A stretch of 64,000 bases of DNA from Vibrio penaeicida (GCF_019977755.1 NZ_AP025144.1:3844001-3908000), one strand, 5' to 3'; numbered from the stretch's first letter, positions 1-9,533 are shown. Notes: generated from the sequence alone by a model not told the origin. Made by a program: numbers and translations.

Positions 1-1
1 T

Positions 2-670
2 AAAACTATTGAAGCACTCATGGCAACCGAAACCGAATTGGAAACCACCCACCGTGCATTGAGACAAAAACAACAAGAAATATCCGATTTGCTGGCGACT
101 CAAAAATCCAAGAAGAAAGCACTAACCAGCTCACAATCAAGCCGTAAGAAAACCGTCTCTAAAATTAAAAACACCGTTAAGAACGACAAAACGTATTTAT
201 CCGAACTGCAACGCAACGAAAACCGATTAAAAGCCGAAATCGCCAAAGCCGCAAAACGCGCTGCTATTCCAATGAACGGTCTAAGCAAGCAAAAAGGACG
301 ACTTCCGTGGCCACTTCGAGGCAGAGTGTTGCACAATTACGGCACAAAGCAGACTGGGCAGGTAAACTGGAAAGGTATGGTGATCAGCGCTAAACACCAA
401 CAACCGGTAAAAGCCGTGTATTCGGGCACCGTGGTTTTCGCAGAATACTTACGAGGCTATGGCTTGCTTGTGTTAGTCGACCATGGAAAGGGCGACATGA
501 CGTTGTACGGCTTTAATCAGACTCTGATGAAAAAAGAGGGCGATAAAGTACAAGCCGGTGAAACCATTGCACTCGCAGGGGATACAGGAGGGCAAGACAG
601 AACCTCCCTATACTTTGAGATTCGACGAAACAGTAAAGCTCAGAATCCGAAATCTTGGTTAACCAGATAA
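2..670 (+). CDS. envC: Murein hydrolase activator EnvC, 3' part
   Basis: The frame is open from base 2, so the true start lies outside the window and the first internal ATG (base 20) is not the start. The visible part has a charged coiled coil (about the first 85 residues) followed by a LytM/peptidase M23-like domain to the end. The usual zinc ligands are missing: where active M23 enzymes have HxHxE this protein has SLYFEI. That degeneracy is known for EnvC, which does not cut peptidoglycan itself but activates the amidases AmiA/AmiB at the septum. It is a periplasmic housekeeping protein and marks the left edge of the polysaccharide locus. The family call is firm; other LytM-like activators are less likely because of the coiled coil plus C-terminal LytM layout. 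Confidence 0.85.
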   Translation, partial: KTIEALMATETELETTHRALRQKQQEISDLLATQKSKKKALTSSQSSRKKTVSKIKNTVKNDKTYLSELQRNENRLKAEIAKAAKRAAIPMNGLSKQKGRLPWPLRGRVLHNYGTKQTGQVNWKGMVISAKHQQPVKAVYSGTVVFAEYLRGYGLLVLVDHGKGDMTLYGFNQTLMKKEGDKVQAGETIALAGDTGGQDRTSLYFEIRRNSKAQNPKSWLTR

Positions 671-700
671 GAATACTTAATAAAGTACGAATAAAACAGA

Positions 701-721
701 AAGGGAACTTGAAGCTCCCTT
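701..721. terminator. Hairpin between convergent envC and epimerase genes
   Basis: An imperfect inverted repeat (AAGGGAACTT / AGCTCCCTT, one mismatch, tiny loop) lies between two convergent genes. On the minus strand it is followed by a T-rich stretch, so it most likely ends the leftward epimerase transcript; it may act in both directions. Confidence 0.6.
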
Positions 722-751
722 ATTAAACTCTCTACGGTACTGAAACGTAAA

Positions 752-1756
752 TTACTTAGTATAGAATTCTTTATACCAAGAGATAAATTCCGCAACCCCT
801 TCTTTAACACTTACTCGAGGCTTGTAACCAGTTGCTGCGAATAGATCTTCGGTATCAGCATAAGTTTGGTAAACATCCCCAGGCTGCATTCCTCTGAAGT
901 TTTTCTTAGCTTCGATTCCAAGTTCATTTTCAATCGCTTTCACAAAATCCATTAGGTTGATAGGTGAACCATGACCGATATTGTAGACGGCATAAGGGGC
1001 TGAACTACTTGCTGGAGTACCTGATTCAACAGTCCAGTTAGCACTTCTAGATGGCAAAATATCTGCGATACGAACTACACCCTCCACAATATCGTCAACA
1101 TGTGTAAAGTCTCGCCACATGTCACCATTATTATTGATATCGATCGTTTCTCTATCAATAATCTTCTTAGTGAAAATGTATGGTGCCATATCAGGCCTTC
1201 CCCATGAACCATACACGGTGAAGAAACGAAGACCTGTTGTAGGGATATCGTAGAGGTGTGAATAGCTGTGCGCCATCAGCTCATTTGATTTTTTTGTTGC
1301 AGCATACAGTGACACTGGATGATCAACACTATCAGATGTTGCAAAAGGGACTTTTGCATTTAAGCCGTAAACAGAGCTGGAAGAAGCGTAAACCAAATGC
1401 TCAACGTTGTTTTGGCGGCAACCTTCCAGAATATTCAGATGACCAACCAAATTGGAATCCGCATAAGCATGTGGATTTTCCAGTGAATAACGAACGCCTG
1501 CTTGTGCTGCAAGGTGAATGACTCGATCAAATTTCTCGGAGGCAAATAGCTGTTCAATCGCTTTGCGATCAGCAATATCTATATTTACAAACTTGAATAG
1601 AGGGCTCTCAATGCGAGAAAGCCGAGCATGCTTTAAATTAACGTCGTAGTAATCATTTAGATTATCGATACCCACTACTTCATGCCCTAGAGCATTAAGC
1701 TTTTCTGCTGTAGCGCTACCGATAAAGCCAGCCGCACCTGTTACTAAGTACTTCAT
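752..1756 (-). CDS. UDP-glucuronate 4-epimerase (NAD-dependent SDR)
   Basis: The 334-residue protein is an extended short-chain dehydrogenase. The N-terminal TGAAGFIG motif binds NAD, SSSSVYG carries the catalytic Ser, and YAATKK is the YxxxK catalytic pair. The sequence resembles the LpsL/CapI/WbnF-type epimerases that convert UDP-GlcA to UDP-GalA in the cytosol, and the length is normal for that group. The next gene upstream on the same strand is ugd, which makes UDP-GlcA, so the substrate is supplied by its neighbour. A hairpin lies between the two genes. Exact substrate is inferred from family and context; a UDP-glucose or UDP-HexNAc 4-epimerase is the alternative. Confidence 0.82.
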   Translation of the reverse strand: MKYLVTGAAGFIGSATAEKLNALGHEVVGIDNLNDYYDVNLKHARLSRIESPLFKFVNIDIADRKAIEQLFASEKFDRVIHLAAQAGVRYSLENPHAYADSNLVGHLNILEGCRQNNVEHLVYASSSSVYGLNAKVPFATSDSVDHPVSLYAATKKSNELMAHSYSHLYDIPTTGLRFFTVYGSWGRPDMAPYIFTKKIIDRETIDINNNGDMWRDFTHVDDIVEGVVRIADILPSRSANWTVESGTPASSSAPYAVYNIGHGSPINLMDFVKAIENELGIEAKKNFRGMQPGDVYQTYADTEDLFAATGYKPRVSVKEGVAEFISWYKEFYTK

Positions 1757-1783
1757 TATTTACAGATTCCTAAAGAAACAAAC

Positions 1784-1805
1784 AGCCAGTCTCACAAGAC
1801 TGGCT
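1784..1805 (-). terminator. Hairpin between ugd and epimerase
   Basis: A perfect 9-bp stem (AGCCAGTCT / AGACTGGCT) with a 4-base loop lies in the 69-bp gap between ugd and the epimerase. On the minus strand it is followed by a T-rich run (GTTTGTTTCTTT). It looks like an intrinsic terminator or attenuator that would lower epimerase transcription relative to ugd. Confidence 0.6.
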
Positions 1806-1825
1806 TGACTTAATCTATTGCTTGG

Positions 1826-2992
1826 CTAGTCACTACCAAACAGATCCCGCGTATATACTTTATCTTTTACATCGCTCAGCTCTTCCCCCATACGATTCGA
1901 TACGATAACATCAGATTTCTTCTTAAATTCATTCAAATCTGTGATGACTTTCGAATGGAAAAACTCTTTATCTTCCAAAGCTGGTTCAAACACCAAAACT
2001 TCAATACCCTTCGCTTTCAAGCGCTTCATGATTCCTTGAATACTTGAAGCTCGGAAATTATCCGATCCCGCTTTCATGATTAAGCGATATATCCCAACCA
2101 CTTTTGGTTGCTTTTGAAGAATAGATTCAGCAATGAAATCTTTGCGCGTTCGGTTGGCATCCACAATCGCTTGAACAATGTTGTTCGGAACGTCTTGATA
2201 GTTCGCCAAAAGCTGCTTGGTATCTTTTGGTAAACAGTATCCACCGTAGCCAAATGAAGGGTTGTTGTAATGGCTGCCAATACGAGGATCGAGACCAACA
2301 CCTTCAATAATCTGGCGAGAATCTAATCCATGCGCTTCCGCGTAGGAATCCAACTCGTTAAAGTACGCAACGCGCATCGCCAAGTATGTATTAGAGAACA
2401 ATTTAACAGCTTCAGCTTCTGTTGAGTTGGTAAAAAGAACTTCAATGTTCTCTTTTTCAGCACCTTGAACGAGCAGGTCCGCAAATTTCCTTGCCCTCTC
2501 ACTTTGCTCACCAACAATGATTCGAGACGGATGCAAGTTATCATAAAGCGCCCGCCCTTCTCGCAAAAACTCAGGAGAAAATATAATGTTATTGCAACCT
2601 AGTTCTTTACTAATACGCTCGGTATAGCCAACTGGTACTGTTGACTTAATCACCATCGTCGCGTTTGGATTGATTGCCATGACATCTTTAATCACTGCTT
2701 CTACAGAAGCCGTTTTAAAGTAGTTAGTTACTGGGTCATAATCCGTTGGAGTCGCAATAACGACATACTCTGCTTCTTTGTATGCGCTTTCTTTGTCTAA
2801 CGTCGCCACTAAATTCAACGATTTTTCCGCCAAGAAAGATTCAATTTCTTTATCCGCTATAGGGGATATTTTGTTATTGATCTGCGCCACTTTACTTTCA
2901 ATGACATCCACAGCGGTAACTTCATTATGTTGAGCCAACAACACGGCATTGGACAAACCTACGTAGCCTGTCCCTGCTATTGCGATTTTCAT
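1826..2992 (-). CDS. ugd: UDP-glucose 6-dehydrogenase
   Basis: This enzyme oxidises UDP-glucose twice with NAD to UDP-glucuronate in the cytosol. The 388-residue length equals the E. coli Ugd type. The N-terminal GTGYVGLS is the Rossmann NAD motif, STVPVGYT and FSPEFLREG are family blocks, and [11 protein letters not shown] holds the catalytic Cys. The start ATG gives the usual [12 protein letters not shown] beginning. The product feeds the downstream UDP-GlcA 4-epimerase and possibly acidic sugars in the capsule. The gene stands at the conserved end of the locus, with ordinary coding character compared with the A+T-rich glycosyltransferase operons. Confidence 0.95.
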   Translation of the reverse strand: MKIAIAGTGYVGLSNAVLLAQHNEVTAVDVIESKVAQINNKISPIADKEIESFLAEKSLNLVATLDKESAYKEAEYVVIATPTDYDPVTNYFKTASVEAVIKDVMAINPNATMVIKSTVPVGYTERISKELGCNNIIFSPEFLREGRALYDNLHPSRIIVGEQSERARKFADLLVQGAEKENIEVLFTNSTEAEAVKLFSNTYLAMRVAYFNELDSYAEAHGLDSRQIIEGVGLDPRIGSHYNNPSFGYGGYCLPKDTKQLLANYQDVPNNIVQAIVDANRTRKDFIAESILQKQPKVVGIYRLIMKAGSDNFRASSIQGIMKRLKAKGIEVLVFEPALEDKEFFHSKVITDLNEFKKKSDVIVSNRMGEELSDVKDKVYTRDLFGSD

Positions 2993-3123
2993 TACTTACC
3001 TTCTATCTCAAGACTAAAATACGGTATTTCAAACACGGGTAATTATTATTAAATACAAAAACGTTAAATCGTGATTTTATACTGAATCTCACAATACGAC
3101 CTCTAACGCTTTACTGAACAAAG

Positions 3124-3684
3124 CTACTCTCTAACTCTATCTCCAGAGCCTTTTCCGGATACTGTTTGTAAGATGTATCGAAAATAATTACGAACACTGA
3201 TTGTTTTTATCATTTCACTGTCTAATTGTGATAATTTTTCGGGCGTTGACATGTCAACTTGATTAACTTGAGCCAATCCCGTGATCCCAGGTAATACATC
3301 GAAAACATGAAGCTCACTCCTTTTTTCAATCAACTCAGATTGGTTAAAAAGACAAGGTCTTGGACCAACTAAACTCATCTCGCCCTTCACCACATTGATA
3401 AGTTGTGGAAGTTCATCAAGTTTAGTTTTACGTAAAAAGGAACCTAATTTAGTGACTGAAGAAGCATTCACAAGATGAGTAGCGACCGATTTTGTTTCCA
3501 CTGGCATAGTACGAAATTTAATAAGCGTAAAGGGCTTTAGATTTTTACCTACCCTTTCTTGGCGGAAGACTGGTGCTCCGGTATCGAACAATCCAACAAT
3601 GTACACAATAAGCAATACTGGCCAGAGTACTATCAGTCCAATAATTGCAAACAAAAAGTCTAGGATGCGTAAAGTAAAAGTCAT
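3124..3684 (-). CDS. Initiating sugar transferase (PglC/WreU-type polyprenyl-phosphate glycosyl-1-P transferase)
   Basis: This is a small bacterial sugar transferase that moves a sugar-1-phosphate from a UDP-sugar to undecaprenyl phosphate at the inner membrane. It has one N-terminal hydrophobic re-entrant helix (about residues 3-30), then the block [18 protein letters not shown], the [11 protein letters not shown] segment, SLVGPRPCL and [12 protein letters not shown], all typical. It lacks the multi-helix N-terminus of WcaJ. The ATG at 3684 is preferred; a TTG at 3699 lies upstream but has no Shine-Dalgarno. It sits just after a 4-keto reductase gene and near a WbpM-type dehydratase, which suggests its substrate is a UDP-6-deoxy-HexNAc such as UDP-QuiNAc. 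That substrate is inference. Confidence 0.85.
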   Translation of the reverse strand: MTFTLRILDFLFAIIGLIVLWPVLLIVYIVGLFDTGAPVFRQERVGKNLKPFTLIKFRTMPVETKSVATHLVNASSVTKLGSFLRKTKLDELPQLINVVKGEMSLVGPRPCLFNQSELIEKRSELHVFDVLPGITGLAQVNQVDMSTPEKLSQLDSEMIKTISVRNYFRYILQTVSGKGSGDRVRE

Positions 3685-3719
3685 ACTGAATCTTATCAAC
3701 TATAGTGAAATACACGTTT

Positions 3720-4670
3720 TCATTTTTTGGATGCCAAAAAGTGATCAACGGTTCTTTGAATACCTTCTTGAAAAGAAATGGAAGGCTGCCAGTTAAGGCG
3801 AGAAAATGTATCCGTCGCATCAACTTCTAAATTCCCAGCGATTCTATCCATTACGGCTTTTTTTCCAAGTAATGATGCAGCCAATGTTAACATGTGAACG
3901 GGGATAGGGAGCATAAAATAACGCTTAGACATACTCGATGAAATCGCGTTAAAAATCTCCGGGGTCGACACGCTTTTACCATCAGAAACTAAGAAAGTTT
4001 GACCTCCAGCCTTATCGTTTGTGACACATTCGAGAATCAAATCTACTAAATTATCGATATATACTAAGCTCCGAGCATTTTTGACACAGCCAAATGGTAA
4101 GGGGACCCCCGTATGGACAATCTTCATCATAGAGCGGAAATTTGCTTTAACACCAGGTCCATATACCAAAGGCGGACGAATAATAACCACATCCAGCCCA
4201 GTTTCTTTTGAGAGCCGTTGAAGTTCTATTTCTGCTTCGTATTTGCTATTTCCATAAGGGTCTAGTGGTGCAGTATCAACCTTTGATGTAAACGCTTTTC
4301 CAATTCCGGTGCTTTCGCCATTCACCTTGATTGAGCTTAGAAAAATAAATCTTCTCACACCGGATTTTACCGCCTGCCTAGCAAGATGAATCGTTGCTTC
4401 CGTATTTACTCGTTGGTACGCTTTGAAAGCGGAAGCCTCATCTTCTTTCATTTGATGCACTCGCGCAGCACAATGTATAACACAGTAAACACCGCACAAA
4501 GCATCATCCCAATCCGTTTCAAGCCCAAGGTCGAGTTGAAAAAAATCGAATCGCTTATCAACTTGTACTGTATTTCTGTGCTGAACACTCACATCCCACC
4601 CCATGTTGGATGCCTTTTGAGACACTCTACTGCCAACAAAACCCGTTCCGCCCGTTACAAGTACTTTCAA
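3720..4670 (-). CDS. SDR sugar-nucleotide reductase/epimerase (WbpV/WreQ-like)
   Basis: The 316-residue protein is an extended SDR: TGGTGFVGSRV is the NAD(P) motif, FLSSIKVNGE carries the Ser, and YGNSKYEAE is the YxxxK pair. The sequence and its setting next to a WbpM-type dehydratase match the WbpV/WreQ group, which reduces UDP-4-keto-6-deoxy-GlcNAc to UDP-QuiNAc in Pseudomonas and Rhizobium etli. The gene is divergent from the dehydratase (121-bp gap, probably both promoters) and 35 bp before the initiating transferase. A UDP-HexNAc 4-epimerase or UDP-FucNAc-forming reductase are alternatives that sequence alone cannot exclude. Confidence 0.7.
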   Translation of the reverse strand: MKVLVTGGTGFVGSRVSQKASNMGWDVSVQHRNTVQVDKRFDFFQLDLGLETDWDDALCGVYCVIHCAARVHQMKEDEASAFKAYQRVNTEATIHLARQAVKSGVRRFIFLSSIKVNGESTGIGKAFTSKVDTAPLDPYGNSKYEAEIELQRLSKETGLDVVIIRPPLVYGPGVKANFRSMMKIVHTGVPLPFGCVKNARSLVYIDNLVDLILECVTNDKAGGQTFLVSDGKSVSTPEIFNAISSSMSKRYFMLPIPVHMLTLAASLLGKKAVMDRIAGNLEVDATDTFSRLNWQPSISFQEGIQRTVDHFLASKK

Positions 4671-4791
4671 ATTCCCACCGCTTAGCCTTTCAAACGCTCA
4701 GAAGCAAAATTGCCGCCTAGCTTAAATAACTTAAGAATATTACAATACACCCGATAAAAGATAAAAATGATTCCACAATTCAGAGCAATAA

Positions 4792-6654
4792 ATGATAAAG
4801 CTACTTAGTCGACTTTTAAGCGCTAGCCGAAAAAACAAACGTCTTATCAGTATTTCATACGATTCAATTGCTATCGTATTATCGATCTATCTTGCTACAG
4901 CATTGCGCTTAGACGACTTCACTTTCGAAATTGGACTCGACGAAACAGCCAGTGCCCTTTGCACAGTTATCGTGACGATATTTTGCTTCATACGGTTAGG
5001 GATGTATCGAGCAGTTCTCCGATATATGATGCTACCAGCCCTAGGAAATATCTTTATTGCGGTTGTTATCTCATCGGTGACGCTTGCTTTGAGCAGCTTC
5101 TTTTTTCAGTCTTTTGTACCTCGAAGTGTTCCTTTCATCTACTGTGGTTTCGCTATCTTAGCTATGGGTGGCCCAAGAGTACTTTTCAGAACCATCTACT
5201 ACCATTATTACCGAAGAAAAAAGCCAAACGTATTTATCTACGGAGCGGGGGCTACTGGTCGAGACCTTGCTTACGCCTTAGTACAAGGTAATGAGTATCA
5301 CCCAGTCGTATTGCTAGACGATGACGCGACTAAAGCAGGGCAAGTAATGTTCGGCATCAAAGTACATCACACAGAGGACTTTGAAAGCCTAATGTCTCTG
5401 TATCAGCCTGTTAAATTGCTACTAGCAATCAACAATATCAATAAAGGCGAGCGCTTAAGGCTGTTAGAAAAGTTATCAAACTGGCCCATCGCCGTTCAGT
5501 CGGTCCCATCTGTAGAAGACATTGCAGCGGGTAGAGCTCAAGCAACAGACGTAAAAGATCTCGATGTAGCCGATCTATTAGGGCGCTCCCCTGTTGAACC
5601 AGACATTGATTTGATGGAAAAAAACATTCTTGGTAAGAATGTTATGGTTACTGGGGCTGGAGGGTCTATCGGCTCCGAGCTTTGCCGCCAAATTGCGAAC
5701 TATAAACCTAAAACTCTTATCTTATTTGAGCTCAATGAGTACAACTTATACGCGATCGATCAGGAATTACAACTACTCAAAGAGAAGCAGAGTTTGGACA
5801 TTAAGATTGTTGCTTCATTGGGTTCTGTTCAGAAAGAAAATCGATTGCTAAAAATTATGCAAGCTCATGGTGTAGATACTGTATATCACGCTGCAGCGTA
5901 CAAACACGTTCCTCTTGTAGAAGATAATGCTATTGAAGGCATAAGGAATAATGTTTTTGGTACCCTAGCCTGTGCCAATGCAGCCATCGAAGCGGGAGTT
6001 AGCCACTTTACACTCATATCAACCGACAAAGCCGTTCGGCCGACAAATATTATGGGTGCGAGCAAAAGAATGGCCGAATTGGTACTACAAGCACTTGCAG
6101 ATAAGCAAACAGACACTATTTTTACCATGGTACGCTTTGGTAATGTACTGGGCTCTTCAGGTTCAGTTGTTCCACTATTCAAAAAACAGATAAAGAAAGG
6201 CGGACCAGTAACCGTCACCCATACTGATATCACTCGTTACTTTATGTTGATTCCCGAGGCTGCGCAGCTTGTTATTCAAGCCGGAGCCATGGCGCACAAC
6301 GGTCAGGTGTTTGTATTGGATATGGGTGAACCCGTTAAAATCTTGGATCTCGCCAAAAGAATGATTCATTTAATGGGGTTACAAGAGTATGTGGAAGGCA
6401 CTGGAGAAGAGGGGGATATTGCTATAAAGATTACTGGGTTAAGACCCGGGGAGAAACTATATGAAGAGCTTTTAATTGGGGATGATGTTGAAGGTACAAG
6501 CCATCAAAAAATCATGACGGCTTTGGAGGAAAAATTGACGTGGCGAGATATGAGTAAATTAATAGAAAGAATGGATACTAGTTGCCACAATTTTGATTCT
6601 GAAAGCATTCAAATGCTATTACTCGAAGCACCTACAGGATATACGCAGCAATGA
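4792..6654 (+). CDS. WbpM-type UDP-GlcNAc 4,6-dehydratase, membrane-bound
   Basis: The 620-residue protein has the layout of the large WbpM/CapD class. About four membrane helices (residues 15-125) are followed by a first Rossmann domain (FIYGAGATGRDL near 145) and a C-terminal dehydratase domain starting at TGAGGSIGSELCRQI near 290. The catalytic region reads STDKAVRPTNIMGASK, with Met in place of the usual Tyr; the SMK triad is the hallmark of this class. It converts UDP-GlcNAc to the 4-keto-6-deoxy sugar, the precursor of QuiNAc, FucNAc or bacillosamine, at the inner-membrane face. It is divergent from the reductase gene and its stop lies 5 bp from the convergent methyltransferase. Confidence 0.9.
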   Translation: MIKLLSRLLSASRKNKRLISISYDSIAIVLSIYLATALRLDDFTFEIGLDETASALCTVIVTIFCFIRLGMYRAVLRYMMLPALGNIFIAVVISSVTLALSSFFFQSFVPRSVPFIYCGFAILAMGGPRVLFRTIYYHYYRRKKPNVFIYGAGATGRDLAYALVQGNEYHPVVLLDDDATKAGQVMFGIKVHHTEDFESLMSLYQPVKLLLAINNINKGERLRLLEKLSNWPIAVQSVPSVEDIAAGRAQATDVKDLDVADLLGRSPVEPDIDLMEKNILGKNVMVTGAGGSIGSELCRQIANYKPKTLILFELNEYNLYAIDQELQLLKEKQSLDIKIVASLGSVQKENRLLKIMQAHGVDTVYHAAAYKHVPLVEDNAIEGIRNNVFGTLACANAAIEAGVSHFTLISTDKAVRPTNIMGASKRMAELVLQALADKQTDTIFTMVRFGNVLGSSGSVVPLFKKQIKKGGPVTVTHTDITRYFMLIPEAAQLVIQAGAMAHNGQVFVLDMGEPVKILDLAKRMIHLMGLQEYVEGTGEEGDIAIKITGLRPGEKLYEELLIGDDVEGTSHQKIMTALEEKLTWRDMSKLIERMDTSCHNFDSESIQMLLLEAPTGYTQQ

Positions 6655-6659
6655 ATTAA

Positions 6660-7409
6660 TCACCAATTGATATTGTACAACCTACCATCAAAAAGATCAC
6701 TTTCTGCTATTAACCTCTGTACTGATACAGGAAAATACTGTTTCAAATAGTTGATATCACCAGAGTCGAATGTTAACCCGCTTAAGTCTACATAACGATC
6801 TTTACGCACAATAATTGAAATATTGTAATCATATGTATGTATCGAGGCATTGCGGCAGTCAAAGCCAGCCAAAATCATTTGGTATAAAAGTAACCCTGCA
6901 TTATATAAATTAACATGCCCTCCAACAATCTCATGTTTAAGTGGAGGTACTGTCAATGCAGCAATCCCATCGTCTTTCAGATCGCTATACACTTTCGAAA
7001 GAAACTTGTGAGTATCAGGTTGATGCTCCAGTACATGAGAAGCCCATATACAATCAAATTTCTCTTTCGGCTGATACTTATAATAATCACACTTAACTAC
7101 GTTTTTTGAGTCGCTACATTTCTTAAAATAAACCGATTCTCCATAATCTAACGCCGTAACCGATTTACCATTCTCTAAGAATATATCTGTATGTCTACCT
7201 TCGCCGGAGCCAATGTCTAAAATCGATTGAAATTTAAAATCTCGCAAGAGTTTAGATAATGCTTGAGCAGAAGTGAGACCATAATGTTTTGTCTCATCAT
7301 TGACTCTCTCTCTCTCTATTTTATCTTTAATATATGGATGTGTTGCAAAGTAATCTAAAATCTTTGTTTTCAGGACTACCGGTATCAGACTAGCTATTTT
7401 ATATTGCAT
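6660..7409 (-). CDS. SAM-dependent methyltransferase (class I)
   Basis: The 249-residue protein has a Rossmann methyltransferase core. ILDIGSGEGRH (near residue 65) is motif I for SAM binding, VTALDYGES is motif II, and CIWASHVLEHQPD is the post-II segment of the Methyltransf_11 group. No membrane helices were seen. It is the last gene of the leftward rhamnose operon, where such enzymes often O-methylate a terminal sugar and stop chain growth; that role is inference. The ATG at 7409 overlaps the preceding stop as TAATG and is preferred over a GTG 9 bases upstream. A+T-rich, like the rest of the operon. Confidence 0.7.
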   Translation of the reverse strand: MQYKIASLIPVVLKTKILDYFATHPYIKDKIERERVNDETKHYGLTSAQALSKLLRDFKFQSILDIGSGEGRHTDIFLENGKSVTALDYGESVYFKKCSDSKNVVKCDYYKYQPKEKFDCIWASHVLEHQPDTHKFLSKVYSDLKDDGIAALTVPPLKHEIVGGHVNLYNAGLLLYQMILAGFDCRNASIHTYDYNISIIVRKDRYVDLSGLTFDSGDINYLKQYFPVSVQRLIAESDLFDGRLYNINW

Positions 7410-8240
7410 TATATCCACTTAATTCCATGTTTATGAAAAAATCTGACCATTGATCTCAAAAAGAAAGAAATATGCTTTACCCCTTTCTTTCCGGTATTAC
7501 CACCGAAATGTTTAATAACAAAATTAGGGTTGTAATAGATTGTACCTTTCTCACCAAGCCTCAAGCTGAGGTCAAAATCTTCGAAATAAAGAAAGAAATC
7601 TTCATCAAAACCACAAACCTCAATAAGATCTTTTTTTCGACACATCATACAACAGCCGCTTGCAATTTTTGCAGATGTAATAAGGTCACTATCAAGAACA
7701 TCTTGGCAAGAATATGCGTTTAGAGTCTTTCTAAAAATGTTATTGAATATAGATATATCTAAAAAAGCGTAACACCAAAACCAGTAAGGACGGATACTGT
7801 TTTATTCCAGAAAGAACTTTTCCTTTACTATCCAGAATTTTAGGGGAAACTAGTATACAGTTTGAGTTCTTTTCTAATTGAGAAATAGCAACTTCAATTG
7901 CATTCTCATCAAAAATAACATCCGGATTTAATATTAGATGATAATATCCGGAATCCTCAAAGATGGAAATATTATTGCTGACACCGTATCCAGGATTGTC
8001 ATGCCTTACAGTATGCTCAAAGTTAATAGTAAATCCAAAAGTATCATTATTCAAAGCAGCCTCTAATGATTTAACATCAAAGCAGCCCTTATTATCTAAA
8101 ACTCTAACATTTAAAGCTTCGATTTGCGCATGCTTCGATGAGAGAATTAAGGACTCCAATACCGACTTTATTTCACTCAAACTATGCCCATAGACAACAA
8201 TAGATACATCTAATATTCTTTTGATTTTCTTATCATACAT
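7409..8240 (-). pseudogene. GT2 glycosyltransferase (rhamnosyltransferase-like), frameshifted
   Basis: Two reading frames together make one GT2 protein of about 276 residues. The 5' part (8240 to about 7766) has SIVVYGHS, the nucleotide-binding start, and LILNPDVIFDENAIEVA, the DxD-like region. The 3' part (about 7761 to 7409) continues with SGCCMMCRKKDL and FDEDFFLYFEDFDLSLR, the acceptor and catalytic block. The switch maps to a run of six A on the plus strand (7761-7766); removing one base restores a single frame reading LRFLDISIFNN then the 3' part. The ATG at 8240 has a good AAGGT ribosome site and overlaps the upstream gene by 8 bp. Whether this is a true mutation, a slippage-tolerant tract or a sequencing error is unknown. 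Confidence 0.75.
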
Positions 8241-9513
8241 CAAAAAACTTACCTTTAATCTTGTCAACTACTCGTCTAAGCTTTGCGCCAAACATGTAAG
8301 AATAATTATCTTTGATATCATTGACATGCCAATCTAAGGTTACTGAAGCTTGCTTTAAAGGTTCAATTTCTTGAATTTTCTTCTCTAATTTTCTAATTCT
8401 GATTTCTAAATTCTGATTTTTTATTTCTGATAAATAACTTCGATCTTTAGATTTCGATATAAAATATTCGATCACACTATGAAGGTCAGAACTACATTTC
8501 TTTTCAGGGTGGTAATAGTTAACTTGGTATATGTATGCAGCATAAAATAACTCAAAAATATTTCGTCTGCTATTTCTTCTCTTCACAAGTTTTTTATCTC
8601 GAGTTACACCCCAGCCAGCATAAAATGGACTGCCGTACACAACGACTTCTTTCCCACACATTAAGGCTTCAAACCCCATTTGCGTAGTCGCGCAATATAC
8701 AATGTCAACTCTTTTTAATAGATCAATCGAATTTGAGTTTTCAGTTATTACTTTAAACCCTCTATCTTCTAGGTTTTTAGGATCATAGTGCCCTTTTCTA
8801 ATCCCTAGCGCTGTTTCAGGGTGAAGTTTAACTATCACATCTTTATCTGGATTCTCTGCTTGAGCATCATTTAGCATATTCTCGAAATCACTTGGTTCAG
8901 CTCCACCAAGTTGTATCGACATATCTCCATATACCTGATCGATGACCAAAACTGTACCCTTACCCTGATCTACACAAAGCGAGCAAGTATCAACTGAACA
9001 GTACTTTGTAATGTTATTGCTGACCATTGAATAAATCGTATCTGCTAACTCACTTTTTTCTTGTTCAGTCAGAATAAATTCATCATCGTTTAATAAGTTT
9101 TCTATCGATGATTCCTGATTACAGTCGTAATAGCAGCCAAGTGGATCATAGCGTAGTGACGCAGAAACCTCACCAAAAGCCATTGGGAAAAAGGAACGTA
9201 AGAAACCGTCTTCAATAATTAATATAGGTTTACTGTGTTTAACAGCATAATTAAGTAACATTTGACAATTTACGTCAGTTTCCGAAACCCCCCAAAGTAC
9301 AACAAAATCTATATCATTTGCCTTTGGCTCGGGATCAGTATGCTTATGAAATTTAGCTATATTAAGGAACTCTTCAGTTAAGTTTTGATATCGTTCAGAA
9401 AACTCTTCCTCAACCAAAAGAGACATTCCGTAGGCTGATTTACTACCATTCAGTAAATTACGGTCAAAGGGTTTGTCTGAAATGTGTTTTCTGAGAATCT
9501 CGCGAAAATCCAT
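8233..9513 (-). CDS. KpsC/KpsS-like capsule biosynthesis protein (possible beta-Kdo transferase)
   Basis: The 426-residue protein belongs to the capsule polysaccharide biosynthesis family (PF05159-like). Diagnostic stretches are LIIEDGFLRS, VLVIDQVYGDMSI, the VIVKLHPETALG block near residue 240 and YGSPFYAGWGVTRD near 305. It has a single such unit, where KpsC has two. The last 70 residues look like a charged coiled coil plus a basic tail, perhaps for membrane association. Family members are retaining beta-Kdo transferases acting in the cytosol; a Kdo unit in this glycan is inferred. The ATG at 9513 has AGGAA upstream and is preferred to a GTG at 9534. Unusual in that kpsF, kpsU, kpsM and kpsT are not present. 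Confidence 0.72.
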   Translation of the reverse strand: MDFREILRKHISDKPFDRNLLNGSKSAYGMSLLVEEEFSERYQNLTEEFLNIAKFHKHTDPEPKANDIDFVVLWGVSETDVNCQMLLNYAVKHSKPILIIEDGFLRSFFPMAFGEVSASLRYDPLGCYYDCNQESSIENLLNDDEFILTEQEKSELADTIYSMVSNNITKYCSVDTCSLCVDQGKGTVLVIDQVYGDMSIQLGGAEPSDFENMLNDAQAENPDKDVIVKLHPETALGIRKGHYDPKNLEDRGFKVITENSNSIDLLKRVDIVYCATTQMGFEALMCGKEVVVYGSPFYAGWGVTRDKKLVKRRNSRRNIFELFYAAYIYQVNYYHPEKKCSSDLHSVIEYFISKSKDRSYLSEIKNQNLEIRIRKLEKKIQEIEPLKQASVTLDWHVNDIKDNYSYMFGAKLRRVVDKIKGKFFDV

Positions 9514-9533
9514 AATATTCCTATATTTCAGCA

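Noticed and set aside
3685..3700. A 15-base stretch (AGTTGATAAGATTCA, minus strand) occurs at both the initiating transferase start and the ABC exporter start (about 13535-13551).
   Set aside because: A few 15-base repeats are expected by chance in 64 kb on both strands, and only the exporter copy has a ribosome site that supports the TTG start.
5886..6233. Minus-strand open frame of 115 codons inside the WbpM-type gene.
   Set aside because: It lies fully inside a well-supported gene and shows no family pattern or ribosome site.
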